Positions 43,132 through 50,557 of a stretch of DNA of 56,220 nt are shown here, one piece after another. The DNA lies in assembly GCA_014860575.1 (NCBI GenBank), contig JACZJK010000012.1:1-56220 (forward strand). Direction: 5' to 3'. The notes under the pieces were generated by a model that saw only the letters and a program-made list of their open reading frames with translations, was not told the origin of the DNA and did not search any database. This DNA comes from Bacteroidales bacterium (GTDB lineage Bacteria > Bacteroidota > Bacteroidia > Bacteroidales > JAAYJT01). A program made the translations under genes and the position numbers. Within the stretch, counting starts at the first letter, position 1. Each line of letters starts with the position of its first letter.

Positions 43132-44463
43132 ATGACTTATAACGATAAATTAACCAACGTAGCCGTCTTGGGGGCTGCCGGTAAAATGGGCAGCGGCATT
43201 GTGCTGCTTACCGCCATCGAAATGGCCAACCTTCGAATAGCCGAAGGCAAAGACCCCGGCGAGGCGAATCTGTATGCTATTGATGTTTCACCTTCTGCCC
43301 TTAGCGGACTGATGAAATACCTGAGAACCCAGGTGCTTAAAAGCGCTGAAAAAATGACGGTTCAATTACGCAAGTGGTATGCTTCAAGTCCCAGCCTCAT
43401 CGAAAATGAAGAAATCGTCAAGCAATATGTAAATGATGTGCTTAGCGTTGTAAAACCTACCTCCCGCATGGAAGCTGCGTATAATGCCAACGTTATTTTT
43501 GAAGCCGTGAGCGAAAACCCGGCTCTGAAAGTGAAGCTTTTCAGCAGTATCAACCAGAACAATCCGAATGAACCCTGGTTCCTCACCAATACTTCATCCA
43601 TTCCCATTGGCGAACTGGATGAAAAAGCCGGCTTAACCGGAAATGTGATTGGGTTTCATTTTTACAATCCGCCCGCGATTCAAAAGTTGATGGAAATTAT
43701 TCCTCCAAAAAATGTGAACCCTGAACTGGCTGAGTTTGCGAACCAGCTGGCGAAAAACCTGAAAAAAGTCATTGTGCTTTCAAATGATGTGGCCGGATTT
43801 ATTGGCAATGGCTTTTTCATGCGCGACATTCTGTATGCGGTTCAGGAAACACAAAAACTTGCCGAAAAAATGCCGCTTACCGAAGCCATTTACGCATTGG
43901 ATAAAGTAAGCCGAGATTACCTCATTCGCCCCATGGGAATTTTCCAGTTGTCAGATTATGTGGGCATTGATGTTTGCCTATTCATCATGAATGTGATGGA
44001 CGAAAGGCTGGATGAAACCTTGCAATGCCCACTCTTTGAGCAATTCATGGAGCAGGATATCAAGGGCGGGCAGTTTGCCGACGGCAGCCAGAAAGACGGC
44101 ATCTTCCGATACGAAAAAGGCAAGATTACCGGAATGTATGATTTGGGTTCGAAGAAATATGTTGATATTGAACCTGTAGCTGAAAAAGCAGATGCTTTTC
44201 TGGGAACCATACCTCAAAGCTGGCAGCCCTGGAAAAATGCAATCAAAATCCGTGCACGCGAAGAATTGTTGCAACAGTATTTTAACGAACTAAAACAAAT
44301 GAACACCCCTGGTTCTGAACTGGCAAAATCCTATGCCCGCAAAGCCAACGAAATCGGGCAACAACTTGTGAGCGCTGGCGTTGCGCACAAAACCGACGAT
44401 GTAAACACCGTAATGATGACCGGCTTCTTTCATGCATTTGGGCCGGTGAACAATTACCTGTAA
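43132..44463 (+). CDS. 3-hydroxyacyl-CoA dehydrogenase family protein
   Basis: A 443-residue NAD-dependent dehydrogenase of the HCDH/PaaH family, longer than the usual 280-residue single-module enzymes. The Rossmann motif is GAAGKMGSGI (about 13-22), followed after an insertion of about 60 residues by VIFEAVSENPALKVKLFS, the catalytic-His segment VIGFHFYNPP, and SNDVAGFIGNGFFMRDI. The C-terminal region (about 290-443) is longer than the single HCDH_C module of the short enzymes. It should oxidise a 3-hydroxyacyl-CoA to the 3-ketoacyl-CoA. It precedes the thiolase gene by 13 bases, so the two are probably co-translated. Confidence 0.85.
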   Translation: MTYNDKLTNVAVLGAAGKMGSGIVLLTAIEMANLRIAEGKDPGEANLYAIDVSPSALSGLMKYLRTQVLKSAEKMTVQLRKWYASSPSLIENEEIVKQYVNDVLSVVKPTSRMEAAYNANVIFEAVSENPALKVKLFSSINQNNPNEPWFLTNTSSIPIGELDEKAGLTGNVIGFHFYNPPAIQKLMEIIPPKNVNPELAEFANQLAKNLKKVIVLSNDVAGFIGNGFFMRDILYAVQETQKLAEKMPLTEAIYALDKVSRDYLIRPMGIFQLSDYVGIDVCLFIMNVMDERLDETLQCPLFEQFMEQDIKGGQFADGSQKDGIFRYEKGKITGMYDLGSKKYVDIEPVAEKADAFLGTIPQSWQPWKNAIKIRAREELLQQYFNELKQMNTPGSELAKSYARKANEIGQQLVSAGVAHKTDDVNTVMMTGFFHAFGPVNNYL

Positions 44464-44476
44464 AAATTTGAGAATT

Positions 44477-45721
44477 ATGAAGAAATTAAGAAAAAGGGTC
44501 TTTTTGACCGCAGGATATAATACCGTTTCAATGGGAACGGGCCGCAAGGAATTCAACCCCAAAAAGAAAATGCCCGGGTTGGAACACTACATGAAGGAAG
44601 CCGGGCAGGCCAGTATCGCAGCCGTTGGCGGCGCACAAAACATTGATGAATGTGTAGTCGGCAATTTTATGTCGGCGCGCTTTAATAAACAGGCACACCT
44701 GGGCGCCTTTATGCCCATGATTGACGAAGGATTAAGATACAAACCTGCTGTGAGTGTTGAAGGTGCGTGTGCCTCTGGCGGGCTCGCCCTGCTCACAGGT
44801 ATTCGTTCAGTGCTTGCCGAAACCGCCGATATGGCTCTGGTCATCGGTGTGGAGGTTCAGAACACATTGAAAGCTATTTACGGTGCCGATGTATTGGCAG
44901 GGGCAGGCTGGTTCCCGAAACGCAAAGAAGGCCATGCTTATTTCTTTCCCGGACAGTTCAGCAACCGTGCCGGCGCTTACTTCGAAAAGTATGGACGTGA
45001 TTATACACGCAAAGGTTTCGCCCGCTGGTACAGGAATGCTATTGAAAACGCACGGCTTTGTTCCACTGCCCAGGAATATGAAAATAAGGTGGAAGACCTT
45101 GAAAAGCTGGCTTTATCCGAACCCATGCCTGCCGTTTTCACCGATTATCTGAATGTTTTCGATTGCAGCAAGGTTTCTGATGGCGCTTCATCCATCATTG
45201 TGGCATCTGAAGAAGGCCTGGAAAAAGCCGGGATTCCTTTGTCGGAAGCCATTGAAATCATCGGCTGGGGTCAGGCTGAAGATGACCTCACCAAAGAACC
45301 GGACGATCCAACACGTTTGAGCACCATGGCCGAATCCGTGAAGCAAGCGCTGGCTTCGGCAAACATTACGATCAACGAACTGGCAACCATTGAACTGCAC
45401 GACTGCTTTACCATTGCCGGCATTCTGGCGATGGAAGCCATTGGGTTCGCAAAACAAGGGGAAGGGGCAAAATTTGTCGCAGAAGGCCACACCGCCCGTA
45501 ATGGTAAAATTCCTGTGAACACAACAGGAGGACTTGTGGGCTGGGGACATCCTACCGGTGCAACCGGTGTTCATATGGCCGTAACAATTTGGGAACAACT
45601 CACCGGAAAAGCCGGTAAATCTCAAATTGAAATCCCTGCTGACCGTCCTTACGGCTTGTCAGTAAACATGGGAGGGGATGATAAATCACTTGTTGCAATC
45701 GTATATCGAAAAGCAACCTGA
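44477..45721 (+). CDS. Thiolase (SCP-2/acetyl-CoA acetyltransferase type)
   Basis: A 414-residue thiolase from the ATG at 44477 (MKKLRKRVFLTAGYN). The nucleophile Cys is in VEGACASGGLAL; the His motifs are HDCFTIAGILAME and GWGHPTGATGVHM. The second Cys of classical thiolases (CxG near the C-terminus) is absent and the HDCF motif is present, as in SCP-2/archaeal-type thiolases. It should cleave 3-ketoacyl-CoA or, in reverse, condense acetyl-CoA. It follows the dehydrogenase gene closely and is separated from the next gene by a REP-like element. Confidence 0.88.
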   Translation: MKKLRKRVFLTAGYNTVSMGTGRKEFNPKKKMPGLEHYMKEAGQASIAAVGGAQNIDECVVGNFMSARFNKQAHLGAFMPMIDEGLRYKPAVSVEGACASGGLALLTGIRSVLAETADMALVIGVEVQNTLKAIYGADVLAGAGWFPKRKEGHAYFFPGQFSNRAGAYFEKYGRDYTRKGFARWYRNAIENARLCSTAQEYENKVEDLEKLALSEPMPAVFTDYLNVFDCSKVSDGASSIIVASEEGLEKAGIPLSEAIEIIGWGQAEDDLTKEPDDPTRLSTMAESVKQALASANITINELATIELHDCFTIAGILAMEAIGFAKQGEGAKFVAEGHTARNGKIPVNTTGGLVGWGHPTGATGVHMAVTIWEQLTGKAGKSQIEIPADRPYGLSVNMGGDDKSLVAIVYRKAT

Positions 45722-45757
45722 TGAGGAGGTCTAAAAACCATTGAGTTTACTGTTTTT

Positions 45758-45828
45758 TGTCATTCTGAGCGCAGCGAAGAATCTAAACTACAGGCAAATA
45801 GAGATCCTTCACTTCGTTCAGGATGACA
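45758..45828. repeat. REP-like element TGTCATTCTGAG...CAGGATGACA
   Basis: Left arm TGTCATTCTGAGCGCAGCGA and right arm TCACTTCGTTCAGGATGACA are imperfect complements with about 30 bases between. This type of 'TGTCATTCTGAG / AGGATGACA' element is frequent in genomes of Bacteroidota and relatives. The right arm overlaps an alternative start of the next gene. Confidence 0.7.
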
Positions 45829-45864
45829 AGATTTGACCTTTTGAAACGACCTCGAACCGAAAAT

Positions 45865-47007
45865 ATGAATAATAATACATTCATCAACCACAATCAACCT
45901 TTGCTCACTCCTTTTCAGTTAGGTCTTTACCTGTTGAGAAACCGCCTTATAATGGCTCCACTTACAAGGCGCAGGGCCGGAGAAGGAAATGTTCCGGTTG
46001 AAATCATGGCAACCTATTATGCCCAGCGGGCTACGGCAGGCTTGATCATCGCAGAGGCAAGTCAGATTTCTTTGCAAGGCATCGGTTATATGAATACGCC
46101 CGGAATTCACACCCCCGAACAGGTGGAAGGCTGGAAGAAAGTAACAAAAGCTGTTCATGAAAAAGACGGACTGATTTTTCTGCAACTCTGGCATGTGGGC
46201 AGGGTTTCGCATTCTTTGCTTCAACCCAATCATCAATTGCCGGTGGCGCCTTCGGCCATCAATCCCGATGGTGAGCTAACTACTCCGCAAGGCAAAAAGT
46301 CCATAGAAACTCCACGTGCCCTTGATCTGGAAGAAATTCCCGGCATTGTTGAAGATTACCGCAAAGCTGCACAAAATGCCAAAGACGCCGGTTTTGACGG
46401 AGTGGAAATTCATGCTGCCAATTCTTATCTGATTGATCAGTTTTTGCATGAAAGCTCAAACCAGCGAAAAGATAAATACGGTGGTCCAATTGAGAACCGC
46501 GCCCGTTTTTTATTTGAAGTGTTGGAAGCCGTGATAAGTGTGTGGGAAAGTGAAAAAGTAGGCATACGGCTTGCTCCAAGCGGCACACGCTTCGGCATGG
46601 ATGATCCTGATCCGGCAGCTTTGTTTACTTATGTGATCCAACAGCTTAATGACTTCAACCTGGCTTATTTGCACCTGGTTGAACCTTTACTGCCGCTGGA
46701 TGATTATCCGCATTTTGTAAAACAAGTGGCGAAATATTTTCGTCCAATCTACAAGGGAACGCTGATGGCCTGCGGTGGGTTCACACAAGACACAGGAAAT
46801 CAATATATTCTTGAGGGTTGGGCCGATTTGATTGCTTTTGGAAAATTATTCATTGCGAACCCCGACCTGCCCAAACGTTTTGAGTTAAACGCCCCTTTGA
46901 ACCAAGCTGATGTTGATACGTTTTATAGCAGGAGTGAGAAGGGGTATACGGATTATCCTTTTCTAGATTCAATTTTCGCTAATTTAAAATACAGCAAACT
47001 GACTTGA
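45865..47007 (+). CDS. Old Yellow Enzyme family NADH:flavin oxidoreductase (alkene reductase)
   Basis: A 380-residue FMN-dependent TIM-barrel reductase. Landmarks: LRNRLIMAPLTRRRAG at the start, QLWHVGRVSH near 110, the substrate-binding HAANSYLIDQFLHESSNQRKDKYGGPIENRARF near 175-210, and CGGFTQDTGNQYI towards the end. Such enzymes reduce the C=C bond of enones or 2-enoyl compounds. The ATG at 45865 (MNNNTFINH) is preferred; the in-frame ATG at 45823 lies inside the REP-like element. Its place between thiolase and acyl-CoA dehydrogenase suggests a related acyl chemistry, but this is inference. Confidence 0.9.
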   Translation: MNNNTFINHNQPLLTPFQLGLYLLRNRLIMAPLTRRRAGEGNVPVEIMATYYAQRATAGLIIAEASQISLQGIGYMNTPGIHTPEQVEGWKKVTKAVHEKDGLIFLQLWHVGRVSHSLLQPNHQLPVAPSAINPDGELTTPQGKKSIETPRALDLEEIPGIVEDYRKAAQNAKDAGFDGVEIHAANSYLIDQFLHESSNQRKDKYGGPIENRARFLFEVLEAVISVWESEKVGIRLAPSGTRFGMDDPDPAALFTYVIQQLNDFNLAYLHLVEPLLPLDDYPHFVKQVAKYFRPIYKGTLMACGGFTQDTGNQYILEGWADLIAFGKLFIANPDLPKRFELNAPLNQADVDTFYSRSEKGYTDYPFLDSIFANLKYSKLT

Positions 47008-47043
47008 TAAAAAACCATCATATTAACCTTAAACAACATCAAA

Positions 47044-48183
47044 ATGAACTTTGAATTCACTGAAGAACAACTTATGATCCGCCAGGCAGCAAGGGATTTC
47101 GCCCAGCGTGAACTGATCGTTGACGTACTTGAACGCGACGAGAAAATGATTTATCCAACCCAGCACGTGAAAACACTTGCCGAGCTTGGTTTCCTCGGTA
47201 TGCTGGTTGACCCGAAATATGACGGTGGCGGTATGGATACCGTTTCTTATGTGCTGGCCATGGAAGAAATTTCCAAGGTAGATTCAAGCGTGAGCGTGAT
47301 CATGTCGGTAAATAATTCCCTGGTTTGTTATGGCATTCAGGAGTTTGGAACCGAAGAGCAAAAGGAAAAGTTCCTGAAGCCTTTGGCTCGCGGCGAAAAA
47401 ATCGGGGCATTTCTTTTATCTGAACCAGAAGCCGGTTCAGATGCTACAAGCCAGAAAACTACTGCCGAAGACAAAGGCGATCATTACCTGCTGAACGGAA
47501 CCAAGAACTGGATCACCAACGGCAACACCGCCGGAACATACCTTGTGATCGCACAGACACACCCTGAGAAAAAGCACAAAGGCATCAATGTGTTGATTGT
47601 TGATCGCCATTCACCTGGCATTTCGGTTGGCCCGCACGAAGATAAGATGGGCATGCGCAGCAGCGATACCCATTCGGTGATGTTCAACGATGTGAAGGTC
47701 CCCAAAGAAAACCGCATAGGTGAAGATGGTTTCGGATTCAAGTTTGCCATGAAAACCCTGGAAGGCGGCAGAATCGGAATTGCCGCACAGGCTTTGGGAA
47801 TTGCTTCAGGCGCGTTTGAGCGGTCAGTTCAATATTCGAAAGAACGCAAGGCTTTTGGAACCACAATTGCCAACCACCAGGCCATAGCCTTTAAACTGGC
47901 CGACATGGCAGTGAAGATCGAAAATGCCCGCAACCTCTGCCTGAAGGCTGCATGGTTAAAGGATCAGGGACAACCTTACGGTTATGCAAGCGCCATGGCA
48001 AAACTTTACGCCGCTGATATTGCTATGGAAGTCACCACCGAAGCCGTTCAAATTCATGGCGGTTATGGTTATGTGAAAGAATATCATGTGGAACGTTTGA
48101 TGCGCGAAGCCAAACTCACGCAGATTTATGAAGGAACTTCGGAAATTCAGAAAATTGTAATTTCGAGGGAGGTTTTAAAGTAA
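47044..48183 (+). CDS. Acyl-CoA dehydrogenase (short-chain/butyryl-CoA type)
   Basis: A 379-residue FAD enzyme making or reducing the 2,3-double bond of acyl-CoA. Landmarks: MNFEFTEEQLMIRQAARDFA at the start, FLLSEPEAGSDA, NGTKNWITNG, the second helical domain with ERKAFGTTIANHQAI, and the end IHGGYGYVKEYHVERLMREAK then IYEGTSEIQ, where the Glu of YEGTSE is the catalytic base of the short-chain type. Etf genes follow. Motifs fit butyryl-CoA dehydrogenase-like enzymes, but chain length is inferred. Confidence 0.92.
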   Translation: MNFEFTEEQLMIRQAARDFAQRELIVDVLERDEKMIYPTQHVKTLAELGFLGMLVDPKYDGGGMDTVSYVLAMEEISKVDSSVSVIMSVNNSLVCYGIQEFGTEEQKEKFLKPLARGEKIGAFLLSEPEAGSDATSQKTTAEDKGDHYLLNGTKNWITNGNTAGTYLVIAQTHPEKKHKGINVLIVDRHSPGISVGPHEDKMGMRSSDTHSVMFNDVKVPKENRIGEDGFGFKFAMKTLEGGRIGIAAQALGIASGAFERSVQYSKERKAFGTTIANHQAIAFKLADMAVKIENARNLCLKAAWLKDQGQPYGYASAMAKLYAADIAMEVTTEAVQIHGGYGYVKEYHVERLMREAKLTQIYEGTSEIQKIVISREVLK

Positions 48184-48190
48184 TACCTAA

Positions 48191-48270
48191 ACCGCAAAGA
48201 CGCGAAGACGCTAAGAATCACTAAGTTTATTATTTTTGTGAACATTTGATCCTTAGAGTCTTAGTAGCAA
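48191..48270. repeat. Intergenic 'ACCGCAAAGACG...CTTAGAGTCTTAG' element with embedded -7 motif
   Basis: Left words CGCAAAGACGCGAAGACGC and right words CTTAGAGTCTTAGTAGC form a loose inverted repeat of a kind common in Bacteroidota. It contains TATTTTTG at 48231-48238, a TAnnTTTG match, upstream of etfB at 48283. Confidence 0.55.
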
Positions 48271-48282
48271 AAATCAGAAAGA

Positions 48283-49026
48283 ATGAAAATATTAGTTTGT
48301 ATAAGCAATGTTCCCGATACGACCACAAAGATCGTGATCGGGCCGGATGGAAAAAGTATAAATACATCCGGAATACAGTGGATCATCAATCCCTGGGATG
48401 AACTGGCTCTGACCCGCGCACTTGAACTCAAAGATGCAGGAAAAGCAACTGAAGTGGTAGTGGCCAATGTTGGGCCTGCACTCACCGAGGCAACTTTGCG
48501 CAAAGCCCTGGCCACCGGCGCCGACCGTGCCATCCGTATCAACACCGAACCTGCCGATGCATGGATGGTGGCAGCCAACCTGGCTGAAGTTGTGAAAAAC
48601 GAATCGTTTGACATTATCCTTTGCGGCATTGAATCCAGCGATCACAACGGTTCAGTGGTGGGTGGATTGCTTGCGGGAATGCTGGATCTGAATTTTATCT
48701 CCTCCGTATCAGCATTGGATATTGAAAGCGACAAGCTGAAAGTACAACGTGAGATTGACGGTGGTAAAGAAATGTTGGAAACCAAAGCGCCGGTATTGCT
48801 GGTGGTTCAGAAAGGAATAGCCATTGTGCCGCGTATCCCTTCGATGCGAGGTATTATGCAGGCGCGAACCAAACCACTTCAAACTGTTGAAGCTACCATT
48901 ACCGAAAGTATGACCGCAACTGTTCAACTCGCCAATCCGCCGGCCAAAGGTAAATGCAAGATGATTGACGCTGAAAATGCCGGGGAGGTGATAAGGTTGT
49001 TGAGGGAGGAAGCGAAGGCCCTTTAG
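48283..49026 (+). CDS. etfB: Electron transfer flavoprotein, beta subunit
   Basis: A 247-residue small Etf subunit binding a nucleotide (AMP, or FAD in bifurcating forms). Landmarks: MKILVCISNVPDTT, INPWDELALTRALELKD, VVVANVGPA, GIESSDHNGSVVGGLLAGML and PVLLVVQKGIA then PSMRGIMQAR. It receives electrons from the acyl-CoA dehydrogenase coded just upstream. Whether this Etf is of the bifurcating type cannot be settled by eye. The gap to etfA (184 bases) is unusually long for this pair and is filled with low-complexity words. Confidence 0.93.
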   Translation: MKILVCISNVPDTTTKIVIGPDGKSINTSGIQWIINPWDELALTRALELKDAGKATEVVVANVGPALTEATLRKALATGADRAIRINTEPADAWMVAANLAEVVKNESFDIILCGIESSDHNGSVVGGLLAGMLDLNFISSVSALDIESDKLKVQREIDGGKEMLETKAPVLLVVQKGIAIVPRIPSMRGIMQARTKPLQTVEATITESMTATVQLANPPAKGKCKMIDAENAGEVIRLLREEAKAL

Positions 49027-49029
49027 GAA

Positions 49030-49205
49030 GATCAAAGTCCAAAGTCCAAAATCTAAAGAAAAAGTTGGCAGTTGGCAATATCCGGGATCACAAACGCATT
49101 AATACTGCATCACTGTATAACTGCATCACAGCATCACAAAAAAATCTGCGAGAATCTGCAAAATCTGCGTCATCAGCGTTCTATTAAAATCGTAAATCCG
49201 AAATT
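49030..49205. repeat. Low-complexity spacer between etfB and etfA
   Basis: CAAAGTCCAAAGTCCAAAATC, AGTTGGCAGTTGGCAATA, TGCATCAC words and AATCTGCGAGAATCTGC words. Same vocabulary as the other spacers. It separates two genes that are usually adjacent. Confidence 0.6.
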
Positions 49206-49210
49206 CTAAA

Positions 49211-50176
49211 ATGAAGATATTAGTTTATACCGAAAACCGCGAAGGGAAATTCAAGAAGCAAAACTTTGAACTGGTTTCCTTCGCAAATGCCATGTCTGAA
49301 ATGGCCGGCGGCGAAGTCATCGCATTAACCGTTGGCAAGGTTGCCGATGAAGAATTAAAACAACTAGGCGAATATGGTGCTGCAAGAGTTATAGCTGTTG
49401 ATGCGGGTCAGGTTCCCGACAGCCGCAATCTTTCAAAGTTGATCCAGCATTGGGTTAGTGAAACTGCAGCCAATATCGCCGTGTTTGCCGACAACAATAC
49501 CGGAAAAGCCGTAGCACCCGGACTTGCCGCCCGCCTGAAAGCAGGCATTGTAAGCGGGGTTTCAGGGTTACCGCTGAGTTTGGAACCGTTTGTGGTGCCC
49601 CGTAAGGTTTATTCCGGGAAAGCGCTGGCAAATATTGAGATCAAAAGCAACCACAAAGTGCTGCTGCTTACCGCCAATGCCTTTGGTGTTCAGCAAAATA
49701 AAAAGGAAGCGGTAATTGAACACCATGCCCTTACCGCTGAGTTTACAACATCGGATATTTCGGTTCTTAGCTCAGATAAGCAAACCGGCAAGATCCTGCT
49801 CGGCGAAGCTGAAGTTGTAGTTTCGGCAGGCCGTGGCATGAAAAGCCCCGATAACTGGAAAGGTATCGAAGAATTAGCCGAAGTGCTCGGCGCAGCTACC
49901 GCATGTTCCCGCCCTGTTTCCGACGAAGGCTGGCGCCCGCACAGCGAGCATGTGGGTCAGACAGGAAAAGTGATCAGTCCTAAGCTTTATTTTGCAATCG
50001 GAATTTCGGGAGCCATTCAGCATGTGGCTGGCATCAGCGGTTCAAAAGTAATTGTTGCAGTTAATAAAGACCACGAAGCGCCCATTTTCAATGTGGCAGA
50101 TTATGGCATCGTCGGCGATGTGAACCAGGTACTGCCGCAGATGATTGAGGTGGCGAAGAAATTAAAGGCAGAGTAA
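49211..50176 (+). CDS. etfA: Electron transfer flavoprotein, alpha subunit
   Basis: A 321-residue large Etf subunit. The C-terminal FAD domain shows GRGMKSPDNW, ACSRPVSDEGWRPHSEHVGQTGKVISPKLY, IGISGAIQHVAGI, VNKDHEAPIFNVADYGIVGD and the end VLPQMIEVAKKLKAE. All FAD-contact residues expected for the family (SR, VGQTG, SGAIQH) are visible. It completes the acyl-CoA dehydrogenase electron path, normally to a membrane quinone oxidoreductase or ferredoxin. A diverged 29-codon copy of its 3' end lies at 52614-52700, on the other side of the next gene. Confidence 0.94.
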   Translation: MKILVYTENREGKFKKQNFELVSFANAMSEMAGGEVIALTVGKVADEELKQLGEYGAARVIAVDAGQVPDSRNLSKLIQHWVSETAANIAVFADNNTGKAVAPGLAARLKAGIVSGVSGLPLSLEPFVVPRKVYSGKALANIEIKSNHKVLLLTANAFGVQQNKKEAVIEHHALTAEFTTSDISVLSSDKQTGKILLGEAEVVVSAGRGMKSPDNWKGIEELAEVLGAATACSRPVSDEGWRPHSEHVGQTGKVISPKLYFAIGISGAIQHVAGISGSKVIVAVNKDHEAPIFNVADYGIVGDVNQVLPQMIEVAKKLKAE

Positions 50177-50481
50177 GGCTACACTCAGATCAGTTTCACA
50201 GGCTGTTACCGGGTACGCCGTATTGCTGTTGTTCTATCTATTGCCTGCTTTAAAAATTCGACGAAAACACCGAAAGAAGCTTGCTTGATAGTGCAATTTT
50301 TCGTGTAGGTTCCAAGAAACAGGCTCTATTTACCGGAGAATTTTGTTTTGTCAGAGCCTTTAAGGATCAAACCAGTGGCCTGCTTCACCTTTTCCAAAAA
50401 TAAAAATTACACATCTGATTTTCTGGCACTTCATAATAAAAGGCGCCAGGTTTCTTGATTGCAAAAATTTTAACCAACAAC
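50177..50481. other. Intergenic region without recognised gene
   Basis: About 300 bases after etfA. Translating both strands shows only short broken frames. No promoter, hairpin or repeat was recognised. Confidence 0.45.
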
Positions 50482-50515
50482 TTTGATTGCATTATTAAAT
50501 TTCGATTTAATTTTG
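50482..50515 (+). promoter_or_regulatory. Promoter of the 50558 lipoprotein gene
   Basis: TTTG at 50482-50485 (-33) and TAATTTTG at 50508-50515 (-7), 22 bases apart: the best full match to the Bacteroidota consensus in the window. Leader of about 40 bases. Confidence 0.55.
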
Positions 50516-50557
50516 TTTACTAACGATTTGTCGGTGTATTTAAATCATCTGACCATC

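Noticed and set aside
50177-50481. Remnant gene or transposase fragment after etfA
   Set aside because: Translations in all frames are short and match nothing recognisable.
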